Positions 44,815 to 53,250 of a DNA stretch of 64,000 nt are shown piece by piece. Within the stretch, counting starts at the first letter, position 1, and the number at the start of each line of letters is the position of its first letter. Source of the stretch: Nocardia sp. (lineage in GTDB: Bacteria; Actinomycetota; Actinomycetes; Mycobacteriales; Mycobacteriaceae). The notes below the pieces were generated by a model. It was not told where the DNA came from. It saw only the letters and a program-made list of their open reading frames with translations, and searched no databases. A program made the position numbers and the translations under genes. The stretch is taken from contig JACIXH010000002.1 in assembly GCA_014360565.1 (NCBI GenBank), positions 47,970 to 111,969 of the forward strand. The letters are read 5' to 3'.

Positions 44815-45434
44815 CGCACATCCAGGTCGACTGCGAGTGCGGACAGGTTCAGCTCGGGTGCGTCGGCAGTCCATACCTGGCCGCGGCCGACCGCGAGCTG
44901 CGCTTTGGATGGGCGTATCGCCCAGGGTGCTTGGCGTTGCATCGCGGCGTGGATGAGGACATCGCCAGCGAACTTGTTGGGCACCGCGGTCTGGTCGAGG
45001 ACCTCGCCGCGGCGGCGGGCTTGGTCTGCGGCGTTGCCCTGCTTGGTGAGGATCAGTTGATGCCAGGGACGCCCGTGGAGGTGGACGAGCAATACGAAGT
45101 GGGTATCGAGCCAGCCTTGGTCCCGCCATTGCTGTTTGATGCCACGCTCTTTCGGCAGCGCGATCGCGGCGAGGGCTTCGCGGGCGTACGCGGCTTTGCC
45201 GTCGGCTTCGCGTTCGGTTCGGGCTCCCCCTGTGGTGAGGGTGCGGAGCCGGTCGGCAGGGATTGCTGCAAGGGCAGCATCGGCGCCGTGCATCCATTTG
45301 CGAACCGTGCGGGGCGTCACGCCGAAGTCGGCTGCGACGGCTTTGGTGTCGACTGCGCCGCGGGGGGTGCGGCCGTAGCAGTCGGCGAGCGCAGCGACCA
45401 GGCGGGCGCGAGTCCAGGTCGAGTTGGTGCTCAT
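44811..45434 (-). CDS. HTH protein of the telomere-type operon
   Basis: 207 aa from the ATG at 45434. Residues 10-50 (RLVAALADCYGRTPRGAVD..AVAADFGVTPRTVRKWM) form a helix-turn-helix related to residues 70-111 of the Tpg-like neighbour (GPGPRGGLVNVAVA..SASTIKRWI), so the two are paralogs in this part. The rest (FVLLVHLHGRPWHQLILTKQGN and a C-terminal beta-rich end) is unique. It is coupled at both ends by ATGA overlaps: with the Tpg-like gene and with polA. A DNA-end-binding or accessory role is inference. Confidence 0.7.
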   Translation of the reverse strand: MSTNSTWTRARLVAALADCYGRTPRGAVDTKAVAADFGVTPRTVRKWMHGADAALAAIPADRLRTLTTGGARTEREADGKAAYAREALAAIALPKERGIKQQWRDQGWLDTHFVLLVHLHGRPWHQLILTKQGNAADQARRRGEVLDQTAVPNKFAGDVLIHAAMQRQAPWAIRPSKAQLAVGRGQVWTADAPELNLSALAVDLDVR

Positions 45435-46138
45435 TTCGCCTTCTCGTCGAGGGCAACGTGGTCGAAGCTGAAGACGTTCCAGTCGTCGAGGTTTGAGTAG
45501 TTGTCGGTGTTGGCGTAGTCGGCCATGAAGTCGGCCAGCCCGACGTCGCCGCCCTTCTCGAAGGCCTTCATCGCATCCTCGGCGAGATCTGGCGGGAGGT
45601 CCCAGGTGACTGTACGGTCCCGCTCGTAGCCTTCGCGGCCTTGGATCCCGGACACGATGAGGCGTGCGCCGTATTTCTTCATTTTCGCGCCGGCCGGTGT
45701 GGCGAGGCGTGCGTTGACCACTGTGGTGCGGCCCGACTTGGTCGATGCGGCCTTGCGTGCGGCGGCGAGCAGGTGGTTGAGGTTGTCTGGTTTGGGTTCG
45801 GCCTTTCCTGCGATCCACCGCTTGATGGTCGATGCCGACTTTCCTTCGCCTTTCGCTGCCACGGCCACATTGACCAGACCGCCTCGAGGTCCTGGCCCGT
45901 AGGCGGCGAGCAGGGCTGCGCGGATGTCAGAGCCCGTCTTGCCGGTGGCGTCGGCGGCTTCGCGCCCGGAGAGCCCTTTGAAGACGGCCGATACGCCCTC
46001 GACCTTGAGGTCTTTAACCGCTGCTTTCACCGCTTTTTGCGAGACGTCGGCCCCCTCGGCGACAGCCTTGATGTCGACGGTGCCGCGCACTGCCGAGCCG
46101 CCACCCAAACGGACAATTTTCATCGGCGAGATGGTCAT
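45431..46138 (-). CDS. tpg: Tpg-like terminal protein
   Basis: 235 aa from the ATG at 46138 (RBS GGGGAG; residue 6 Met is an alternative). Streptomyces Tpg, the protein covalently attached to linear telomere 5' ends, has an HTH, a basic stretch, LPP-x-YAxxLF and an acidic tail ending in DxDxLDxDL. Here the HTH is at 88-110 (NVAVAAKGEGKSASTIKRWI), then basic residues, WDLPPDLAEDAMKAFEKG at 179-196 and an acidic end with FSFDHVALD. An extra HTH-like stretch (GTVDIKAVAEGADVSQKAVK) precedes. Similarity is remembered, not computed; it follows the Tap-like gene as in Streptomyces. Confidence 0.75.
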   Translation of the reverse strand: MTISPMKIVRLGGGSAVRGTVDIKAVAEGADVSQKAVKAAVKDLKVEGVSAVFKGLSGREAADATGKTGSDIRAALLAAYGPGPRGGLVNVAVAAKGEGKSASTIKRWIAGKAEPKPDNLNHLLAAARKAASTKSGRTTVVNARLATPAGAKMKKYGARLIVSGIQGREGYERDRTVTWDLPPDLAEDAMKAFEKGGDVGLADFMADYANTDNYSNLDDWNVFSFDHVALDEKAK

Positions 46139-46139
46139 C

Positions 46140-49100
46140 TCAGATCTCCCCTTCGTCGCTAGTGGCGTTCCAGTCTGCGTAGCGGGTCAGCTTGCGCTTG
46201 CCTTTGTAGGGGCCGCCGTCGAAGAATTTGAGCTGGTCAGCGAGGAGGCCGGATGCTTCAGGCTTCCACTGTCCGAAGGCACGGCCCAATGTTGCACGGT
46301 GTTTCGGGTTCTCGGCTGCGGCGGCGGTGTCGATCTCTGCCATCGGCCAGGCTATGAGCGGGTTCGGATCGTTCGAGGCGAAGACGATGGTGTCCTTGGT
46401 GATGGCAAGCGGCGCTTCGCCGGTCTGTTCGAGGATGTTGTTGAGCGCGTAGACGATGTTCGCGGTGGTCTTGGAGACTCCCATGAGCCACTTCTCGCGG
46501 CTGTAGGGCGAGCGCGGCTTCCCGTCGTCTCCGATGAGCTGCTGGCTTCCGATCATCCCGTACCCGCGCACGCGGATCATCTTGGCGTGCTTGCGCACTG
46601 CTTGATCATCGGCGTCGTCAGTATCGAGTTCTTTCGCGGCTCGGGAGAACCTGTTCGCCCAGTCACGCAGGATGCGACCGTGCTCGGGCCACACCCAGGC
46701 TTCGTAGATCGGCAGCTCATAGCCTAGGGCGAGGGCACGTTCGAACTGCGGGGTGCACACCCATTGCGGGCTGTCGCCGAAGTCGCGACCGGACGGGCTG
46801 AGCACGTGCGGGAGCAGCCAGGTCTGCGCGGGCGGAATGCGGGTCAAGATGTAGGCCGGCACTCGCGGATCGAACTCCCACTCGTCGTGGTGGACCGGTG
46901 CTCCGATCGGCAGTTCCAGCCCGGGAAGGCCCGCGGTGTAGGAACCGCCGCGATCGTAGGCGTGGACCCAGCGCCTCGTCGACTCTTCCGGAGTGGGGGT
47001 CCGAGTCCATTCGATGTCGTTGGCGATCATCCCCGCGCCTGCGGGCGGATCGAATGTGGAAGGTGCCCAGATCTTCTCGCGCCATTCCTTCGGACCATAG
47101 GTGCTCGGTCGAGCTTCGAAGACGAGGTCCATGCCGGTGGTCGGCCCGGAGATCTTGTACGGGTAGCCGAGGGTATCGGCGAGCCGCTTGAGGCGACGGG
47201 CCAGTACGGCTGGTTCGGGGTTACCTTCCAGGACAGGCATATCCGGGTCGTCGGTGTCGGGGTCGTCGGTCAACCCGGCCAGGAACACAACCCAGACCGT
47301 CGGCACGTCGTCGTGCCACACGCGGGTCCAGCCGCTCAGTCCTGAAGTTGCGTCATCGCGCTGACCGCCGAACTTCCAACCCGCTTCCCTGGCGCCGGTG
47401 AAGAACGGCAGGTCGGCGGTGAGCTTGCGCAGGTCGTCAGCGCGCGTGCGTCGGGCACCGACTGCATCAACGTCAATTCCGAACTGTTCTGCCAGTTCGT
47501 TTGTGATCCAGATCTGCCCGGATTCTGTGAATGTGGGTGAGATACGGTGCCCGAGGCGCAGCGTCTGCGCAAACCGCGCCAGGTCCCCGACATGCGCGAT
47601 CTCAGCGGGGAGGTCGATACGGGTTCCGTCGCCGAGCCACGCACCGTCGACATCGAGGACGGCAGCTGGACCGGAGCAGCACTCCGCATCCGCAGGTTCC
47701 GGGCGGCGCATCGTCTTCACCGGCCGGGCCGATGCCGACTCGGCTGCCCCTCCAGTTCCCGGAACCGGTTCCGCAGCTGCGATATCCGGTTCGACCGAAC
47801 TAGAAACCGCCTCTGACATGGCCTGATGACATGTCCCCTTGTCGTCTGAGACCGTCTCGGTCGCCGCGGGAGATGTGGACTCATCGAGCTGAGGCTCGGG
47901 CCTAGCGGCTGAGTGAGTTGGCGCGGGCGTGGGGCTCGGATCGTCGTGGCCGAGCAATGCGGTGATGACCGTGTCGGTCCGGTCTTCGGCGAGGAACAAT
48001 TCCATGATTGTTTCGTCGGGCAGGTCGACTCGGACCGTCATGTTCAGCTTGCCGAGTCGGCCCGCTGGCTCGGAGAGGTCCTGTCCGGGCGCGACGGCAT
48101 ACACCAACGTGGTGGCGACGTCGTCAACCATCAATGGCCACACCCGGTAGCGGTCGGCGATTCCCATCGCCGCGCGGCGTCCGCGGAATCGCGTTTCCTC
48201 CACGATCGCGGCGAGCCAAACCGGCTGCAGGTGCTGCATCCCGCCCTTGTCGTGCCAGCACTCCCGGTAAGCCAGGTGGGCGAGATACCCACTCCAGGTC
48301 GCATCAACGAAGTCGAGAAGCGCGACGTCATCGACCCACGCGTGGCGGGCGTCGCGCAGTTCGTCGGTCCATGCGGCCAGCGCCCGGCCCTGCTCCGGCC
48401 AGGTCACCGCGGCGTTGATGCCCAGCTGAGCGATGTCCAGGCCGGTCCCGCCATCGGAGATCCGGCTGGAAAGCCCAATCAGTCCTGACGTGGTGACCCA
48501 GACCGTGACGGGTTCGTCGGCACGCATGCGTGGGTCGGGCAGCGGAAGCTTCTCGGGAAGCTGCAAGCCATTGGCTGGAGGCAAGGTGATCTGCCACAAC
48601 GCTGCTGGGAGTTTGCGGCCGGCCGCGAGCTCACGGGCATGATCGGCCGATACCACCGTCGGATCCCCAGCAGGGAGGGCGAGCATTCCCGCGGAGGCCA
48701 GCGGTCCGGCAAGCTGGTTGAGCTCGACCAGGAACTCAGCCCCTGGATCGTCGATGTCCTCCACGAGAAGAGGCCGCGACCACGCGGGCCCGGCACCTGT
48801 GGCCAGATCGCCCACGATGGAAGGCACGGCACCGGGATCGCGCACCACCAACCCCTTGGTCTTGGCTCGGCGGATGCGGTTCTCGATCGCCGCGCCGCAC
48901 TCGGCCCCGTCCATACCGGGCAGGACACCGAATCGCGCTGCCCACTGCGACAAGATGCGGCCAACTTCGCCCGCCGAGGCTTCAGGCGGCATGAGAACGT
49001 CAGCGAAAGGAGCGATGATGACATCGAACTCACCGATGTCCTTGTGCGCGAGTCGGACTCGCGATCCCGCACCAGACAATGCCCATCCACGCTCGATGAG

Positions 49101-49397
49101 GGCGGCAGCAGAGGCCGCGACCCGCCGCGTTAGGTCGGTACGGGACAAGGGCGCGTTTTCGCCAGCTGGTGCCCAATCGAGGGCAGCGCACGCCTCGACG
49201 TCGAGGATCCATACCTGAGGAAGCTGGGTGCCAATGGGCTGGAGGCCGCCCCGGCGGCGCACCCAGGCGATGAGCTCGCCGAGCTTCTCCGCGCTGTCTA
49301 CCGGTCCAGTAAGGCGACATCCCGATGGGGTGAGCGACTGATCCGCAGCAACCAGGACAGCATGCTGGTCGGCGTCTGCGTGGTGCGGAGTGGTCAT
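46140..49397 (-). CDS. tap: Tap-like telomere-associated protein with a family-B-polymerase-like region
   Basis: 1085 aa. The C-terminal half resembles Streptomyces Tap: AYDRGGSYTAGLPGLEL at 813-829 (polymerase motif A position), IGAPVHHD..FDPRVPAYILTRI, YELPIYEAWVWPEHGRILRDW at 893-913, RVRGYGMIGS at 942-951 (motif B position) and ITKDTIVFASNDPNP at 999-1013 (motif C position). The N-terminal half repeats part of the same fold weakly. An acid/serine linker at 485-560 contains an in-frame dispersed repeat. In Streptomyces, Tap recruits the terminal protein to telomere DNA. It sits 1 bp before the Tpg-like gene. Confidence 0.75.
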   Translation of the reverse strand: MTTPHHADADQHAVLVAADQSLTPSGCRLTGPVDSAEKLGELIAWVRRRGGLQPIGTQLPQVWILDVEACAALDWAPAGENAPLSRTDLTRRVAASAAALIERGWALSGAGSRVRLAHKDIGEFDVIIAPFADVLMPPEASAGEVGRILSQWAARFGVLPGMDGAECGAAIENRIRRAKTKGLVVRDPGAVPSIVGDLATGAGPAWSRPLLVEDIDDPGAEFLVELNQLAGPLASAGMLALPAGDPTVVSADHARELAAGRKLPAALWQITLPPANGLQLPEKLPLPDPRMRADEPVTVWVTTSGLIGLSSRISDGGTGLDIAQLGINAAVTWPEQGRALAAWTDELRDARHAWVDDVALLDFVDATWSGYLAHLAYRECWHDKGGMQHLQPVWLAAIVEETRFRGRRAAMGIADRYRVWPLMVDDVATTLVYAVAPGQDLSEPAGRLGKLNMTVRVDLPDETIMELFLAEDRTDTVITALLGHDDPSPTPAPTHSAARPEPQLDESTSPAATETVSDDKGTCHQAMSEAVSSSVEPDIAAAEPVPGTGGAAESASARPVKTMRRPEPADAECCSGPAAVLDVDGAWLGDGTRIDLPAEIAHVGDLARFAQTLRLGHRISPTFTESGQIWITNELAEQFGIDVDAVGARRTRADDLRKLTADLPFFTGAREAGWKFGGQRDDATSGLSGWTRVWHDDVPTVWVVFLAGLTDDPDTDDPDMPVLEGNPEPAVLARRLKRLADTLGYPYKISGPTTGMDLVFEARPSTYGPKEWREKIWAPSTFDPPAGAGMIANDIEWTRTPTPEESTRRWVHAYDRGGSYTAGLPGLELPIGAPVHHDEWEFDPRVPAYILTRIPPAQTWLLPHVLSPSGRDFGDSPQWVCTPQFERALALGYELPIYEAWVWPEHGRILRDWANRFSRAAKELDTDDADDQAVRKHAKMIRVRGYGMIGSQQLIGDDGKPRSPYSREKWLMGVSKTTANIVYALNNILEQTGEAPLAITKDTIVFASNDPNPLIAWPMAEIDTAAAAENPKHRATLGRAFGQWKPEASGLLADQLKFFDGGPYKGKRKLTRYADWNATSDEGEI
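47812..47840 (+). repeat. Dispersed GATGACACGTCCC repeat, copy 12 (inside tap)
   Basis: CTGACATGGCCT followed by GATGACATGTCCCCTT. It lies within the coding sequence for the Tap-like linker (residues about 518-528), reading DKGTCHQAM on the coding strand and keeping the frame. Confidence 0.6.
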
Positions 49398-49679
49398 CGT
49401 CCAGTCCGATTCGGTCGAGGGGATCTTTGGTCAGATGCGCTGCTACGGAGAACCTATCGGCCTACGCCGACACTGCCGGCAAGCGGAGCATCTACGGGCA
49501 ACACTACATCAAATTCAAAACACATGTTAAGTATTTAGGTAGCGTGTTGTGGGGGCCAGTGTCGAACCCGCCCCACCTTTCCGCTGCCGGGGCAACCCGG
49601 TCATGTGTACTTATACGACCCCACCAGTCCACGTCCGTCAGACGCTGAAGATCACCTCGATCCAGAATTCGGAGAGTCG
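49398..49679. promoter_or_regulatory. Leader/promoter region of the tap operon
   Basis: 282 bp between the divergent tap and small HTH genes. An AT-rich stretch (49500-49545) contains ACATGT and an inverted repeat CAACAC (49499-49504) with GTGTTG (49544-49549), a 39-bp spacer. It is the only strongly AT-rich stretch near the operon and probably carries the promoter, perhaps also binding Tap or replication factors (inference). Confidence 0.5.
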
Positions 49680-49946
49680 ATGACCGAGCCCGAGAGCACA
49701 TCACCTGCACCGGAGGCCTGGATCCCACTCAGCCGCGCGGGTCTCGCGCGTCGCTACAACGTCTCCCGGGCCGCGATCACCCTTGCCCTACAGGCAGCCA
49801 AGAAGGCACACGATGAGAACCCGGAAGGCTTCGATCCGCCGCCTACGCCGTTGAATCCCGGCGACATCGCGGAAGTCTTCGACCCTCACACCTTCGACAG
49901 ATTCTGGGCCAATCGGCCGCCGGTAGGTCGGCCGCCTGGGACATAG
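49680..49946 (+). CDS. Small HTH protein
   Basis: 88 aa from the ATG at 49680 (MTEPESTSPAPEAW). LSRAGLARRYNVSRAAITLAL at residues about 17-37 is a helix-turn-helix. Acidic, proline-rich on both sides. It is divergent from the tap operon across its leader, the classic place for a regulator of that operon (inference). Confidence 0.55.
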   Translation: MTEPESTSPAPEAWIPLSRAGLARRYNVSRAAITLALQAAKKAHDENPEGFDPPPTPLNPGDIAEVFDPHTFDRFWANRPPVGRPPGT

Positions 49947-49967
49947 GCACCAACGCACTTGCGGTCT

Positions 49968-50486
49968 TCACCTGTCGAAGCCGAGCACTACATCGCGACC
50001 ACCCGAGCGGTGCTCGACGACCTCGACCAGACCGGGGAAGATCTCGGCTACTCGGTACATGGCGGCACGGGCTTCATCGGGCGACATGCTTGCGGTGATC
50101 CGTATGCCCTCAGCTAACTGGTGCTCGAGCTGTTGCGCCTCGATCAGGCTGCGGATCACGTCGATGGCGATCCGCCGACGGCGGGGTGAGAGCTTGTCGG
50201 CTTCGCTGGGGATCTCGGCACGGAAGGCGAGCGTGTCGGGTGCTGGCTGATCGGCCGCTGCGAACGCGACCAGGTCGGGCACACCGGCCAGGTGGGCGAT
50301 GGCACGGATCGTGGAGTCTGACGGCTTGGACTTGTACTTGCCGGACAGGATCTGTGAGGCGGTACCTCGGTTGAGCCGCATGCGTGTGCCGGATGTCGTC
50401 GCTACCCGTTCAACGGCAGCTTCCATGGCTCGGGTGGACAAGCCGCGGTCTGCGGCGCGTTGGAGCAATTCGCGCAAGGTTGTCAC
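49968..50486 (-). CDS. XRE-like transcriptional regulator
   Basis: 172 aa from a GTG at 50486 with AAGGAG nine bases upstream. TRMRLNRGTASQILSGKYKSKPSDSTIRAIAHLAGVP is a clear XRE HTH with the RGT-x-SQ-L-S-G-K-Y-x-x-x-P recognition region, about residues 30-70. The C-terminal part has a helical pair (AIDVIRSLIEAQQLEHQLAEG). A DNA-binding repressor; target unknown. Convergent with the small HTH gene (21 bp). Confidence 0.75.
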   Translation of the reverse strand: MTTLRELLQRAADRGLSTRAMEAAVERVATTSGTRMRLNRGTASQILSGKYKSKPSDSTIRAIAHLAGVPDLVAFAAADQPAPDTLAFRAEIPSEADKLSPRRRRIAIDVIRSLIEAQQLEHQLAEGIRITASMSPDEARAAMYRVAEIFPGLVEVVEHRSGGRDVVLGFDR

Positions 50487-50849
50487 GCGCTGAGTCTCCT
50501 TCACCCGCGAACCGGCGACGAACACAGGTATTGAGAGCGCACGCGTCGACGACGCAGGGTTACCCCGGAGCTCAAGGCCTCGCCGATAGCCGCTTCCTGC
50601 GATGGATCGTCGATGACCCCGGATCCGAGCAGCCAGGCTTGCACCTTCTCCGTTGCCAGGTACCGATTCCGGCACGCGAGCGCACCTATCCCGCCGGCGC
50701 CACGATCCGCATCACAACCCGCGAAAGAAGCCGACCTTCGCATCCGAAGCCGACGCTGCAGTCCCCTGCATACGCGGATCATGCCCTGAACAGCGCAGAT
50801 GCCACGTCCCCCCTGCCCGATTCGATGGGCGAAGGTATGCACGAAGGGT
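50487..50849. other. 363 bp gap with repeat copy 13
   Basis: No convincing gene. It holds the promoter of the XRE gene (starting with GTCTCCTTCACC near 50495) and repeat copy 13 (50786-50812). Frames reading leftwards are short. Confidence 0.4.
50786..50812 (+). repeat. Dispersed GATGACACGTCCC repeat, copy 13
   Basis: CTGAACAGCGCA followed by GATGCCACGTCCCCC. It lies 38 bp beyond the stop of the LOG-GNAT gene. Confidence 0.7.
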
Positions 50850-51923
50850 CTACGTGCTGAGTGAACGGATCAGTACGTCGAAGGTCGGCGAATTCGGCCA
50901 GTGAGGGGTCAGCGTGCCGACCTTGCGCCACCCCCACGACCTGTACGCCGCGTACGGGCCAGAGTTGTTGGGGTCGACCAGGAGCGTGCCACGTGGCTCG
51001 GTGCGGTTGACCAGCAGCTCGTTGTGCAGGGATCTCCCGATGCCGCGGCGGGCGTATGCGGTGTCGACCATGATCTCGCTGAGGGCGAAGGTTCGGCGCC
51101 AATTCTCCGCGACGAACGCATCATGGTCGCCGGCGGCAGCGTTGTCGAGTTGCAGGCCCTCCCACCACCGTGTTGTCGGGCCCAGTGGCCATCCCCAGGT
51201 CTGGCCGACTGCCTTTCCGTCGTGTGTGGCGATGATCAGATCGAATCCTGCTGCGTTGTCGCCTGAGGTGTACGCGTCGAATCGAGCCATGAACGCGTCC
51301 GGGTCTTCGAATGCCACCTCGGCGGCGATCTCGGCGCTGTAGCTGCGGCGGAAAATGTCCTCGACGAGGTCACGGTGTGCTCGGGCGCCAGCCGCGTCGT
51401 AGCGCTGGAACTGCAACTCGGCCAAGTCGATATTGGTGGCAGCATTTCCGGCCAGGGCCGCGGCTACAGCTTCGGCAGCGGTGGTGGCGACCGCGCCGAG
51501 GTCGACAGGCTTTCCGTCTTCGAGGACTTCCCAGCCCCCTAGCTGGACGACCGGTATTCCGCCGCGACGGTTGGCCAGGGCGAGTTCGGACAGTGTCCCC
51601 GGGGAGCCACCGATGACGATTACTGCGTCGGCGGACTCGATGATGATCGAGTTTCGAGCCTCGCCCATACCCGTCCAGATCACCACCGACAGCCCGTCGC
51701 AGATCGCTTCGCGGTCGGTGTCGGGTCGGATGCCGACCACAACGCCTCCTGCGGCAGTGGCACCACTGGCCACCGCCGCCATCACGCCGCGGCCGCCGCC
51801 GCACAGCACGGTCACACCCGCTTCCGCGAGGAGGCGACCGACTTCTTCGGCGCGCTCGGCGTCGATGTCCTTGCAATCGCGCGGTCCGCAGACCGCCACT
51901 TGCCTCGCGACCACCCTCGCCAC
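50850..51923 (-). CDS. LOG-family domain fused to a GNAT acetyltransferase
   Basis: 357 aa. Residues 1-160 are a LOG/TIGR00725-type Rossmann-like domain: VAVCGPRDC, C41-GGGRGVMAAV50, and VIVIGGSPGTLSELALA at about 102-118, the nucleotide-binding loops of that family. Residues about 165-357 are a GNAT domain: AVGQTWGWPLG, ALSEIMVDTAYARRGIGRSLHNELL with the acetyl-CoA site R-x-x-G-I-G, and the terminal Y-x-S-W-G-W-R. The two domains in one chain are unusual. Probable nucleotide-dependent or nucleotide-binding acetyltransferase (inference). Separated from DUF1152 by 114 bp. Confidence 0.85.
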   Translation of the reverse strand: MARVVARQVAVCGPRDCKDIDAERAEEVGRLLAEAGVTVLCGGGRGVMAAVASGATAAGGVVVGIRPDTDREAICDGLSVVIWTGMGEARNSIIIESADAVIVIGGSPGTLSELALANRRGGIPVVQLGGWEVLEDGKPVDLGAVATTAAEAVAAALAGNAATNIDLAELQFQRYDAAGARAHRDLVEDIFRRSYSAEIAAEVAFEDPDAFMARFDAYTSGDNAAGFDLIIATHDGKAVGQTWGWPLGPTTRWWEGLQLDNAAAGDHDAFVAENWRRTFALSEIMVDTAYARRGIGRSLHNELLVNRTEPRGTLLVDPNNSGPYAAYRSWGWRKVGTLTPHWPNSPTFDVLIRSLST

Positions 51924-52037
51924 TCCTCGCCTGCTGATCCCTCGCCGCGGTCAACGGCCCGCTCCTGCTCGGCCGCCAGAGGCCACGGTAATCGGCGCAG
52001 CGTGAGCACGCGGTGTTTCAAATCTGCGCAAGCAGCT

Positions 52038-53147
52038 TTACCGCCGCAGATCCGAACTCGATGTCAGATAGAGAGGCGGGCGAAAGTTGTTGGGCCGGTG
52101 GTGTTCCAGTAGCTGACGCAACGCTAGCGTCGACTGCGAATCAGTCGCCGCGCTGAGCTCCAGAACCCGACGGGTGGTCAATGCATCGATGCCCCGGTTC
52201 ACTGCGGCTGCCGCATAGAGATCCAGATGGGCGATGGCTTCCGCGCCTGGATGCTGCGGCTGACTGCGGGTATGGAGTCGGCGGCGTTCGATGTCGATGT
52301 CGCTGAACCCGCGGAGCCGTCGCACCGCCTGTTCTGCGCTGTCGAGACTGGTTGTGTCGGTCAGGCTCTTCGCGATGGAGTTGCTGGTGAGGCGGGCGGG
52401 GTCCACGCGGAATACCGCGGTGCACTGGGAGTCGACGGAGATCGTGGTCTCGCGTTGGGACTCGACTCGTCCCCGCCAACCCGATGCAGCCAGCGCCAGC
52501 AAGGCATTCGCCTCCGATGGATGCCAGGCCCAAATACTCTCCAGGCCAACCACTTCCCTGGGACCCAGCGAACTCAGTTCGTGTGCGTCGAGGTCGACAA
52601 GCCGCTGATCGAGCTCGGCGACGGTCAGTTCTCCGTCGAGCCCCAACCCAGTGACCAATACATGGGTCGGCAGCGTCGACCTCACCGCTGCGGCCAGCGC
52701 CAGCGAATCAGCCAGTGGACTGCGGAGGCCAGGTTCGTCACCGGCCGCCAAGATGTCGCCGCCGGCATCGACCACCACGATCAAGTCGGCGCTGAACACG
52801 TCGGCCGCCCTTTGGAGTTGTCGGCTGAGTCCGAATGCGCCGGCCCGAGGATCAGCCAACAGCAGCGGCATTGGGTCCAGGTGGCTTGCGAGCCGTGGGA
52901 GGGTGGACTCTCCGCCTGTGGTCAACGTCGCGGTGGACGGAACTTGGTGGAGTCCATCGCCATGGGCGATCAGCCCGTGGAAGTCGTCGGCGCTGCGCGG
53001 GCCCGGCAGCGGGTCGACCAGCAGCCGGTCCCATGACCAGCTCATGATCGCCGTGACGGTGATCTCGCTGGATAACGCGCGGGCCAGCATGGTGGCGGTG
53101 ACAGCGTCGCCACCTCCCCCGGCTGCGAACATCACCGCGGTTCTCAT
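52038..53147 (-). CDS. DUF1152-family protein
   Basis: 369 aa. MFAAGGGGDAVTATMLARAL at residues 6-25 and the DPLPGPRSADDFHG and IVVVDAGGDILAAGDEPGLRSPLADS segments match DUF1152 (COG4035), a soluble family of unknown function in actinobacteria and archaea with glycine-rich loops suggestive of nucleotide or sugar binding. It is divergent from a GntR regulator with shared operators between, so GntR probably controls it. Confidence 0.8.
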   Translation of the reverse strand: MRTAVMFAAGGGGDAVTATMLARALSSEITVTAIMSWSWDRLLVDPLPGPRSADDFHGLIAHGDGLHQVPSTATLTTGGESTLPRLASHLDPMPLLLADPRAGAFGLSRQLQRAADVFSADLIVVVDAGGDILAAGDEPGLRSPLADSLALAAAVRSTLPTHVLVTGLGLDGELTVAELDQRLVDLDAHELSSLGPREVVGLESIWAWHPSEANALLALAASGWRGRVESQRETTISVDSQCTAVFRVDPARLTSNSIAKSLTDTTSLDSAEQAVRRLRGFSDIDIERRRLHTRSQPQHPGAEAIAHLDLYAAAAVNRGIDALTTRRVLELSAATDSQSTLALRQLLEHHRPNNFRPPLYLTSSSDLRR

Positions 53148-53172
53148 CTATCGCCTGCTGTCCTTCGCCTTG

Positions 53173-53228
53173 AAAGTGGCTAATGTGGCTAGTGGCCTAT
53201 GCCTACGATCCGGGACATAGGCTACTTG
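53173..53228. promoter_or_regulatory. Operator region between DUF1152 and gntR
   Basis: Contains AAGTGGCTAATGTGGC, AGTGGCCTATGCCTAC (53191-53206) and ACATAGGCTACTTG (53215-53228), variants of the half-site AGTGGCCTAT/ATAGGC. The same sequence occurs as full palindromes after the gntR gene. GntR binding sites for autoregulation are the simplest reading. Confidence 0.65.
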
Positions 53229-53250
53229 AACGACCGAGGAGACGAGCCCA

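Noticed and set aside
42187..45456. A 1089-residue version of the polymerase
   Set aside because: The first 214 residues are arginine/proline-rich shadow sequence of the upstream HTH gene; the coupled ATG at 44814 gives a standard-length PolA.
12721..50812. The dispersed repeats as intrinsic terminators
   Set aside because: Individual copies have no stem-loop or T-run; any termination role would need a protein.
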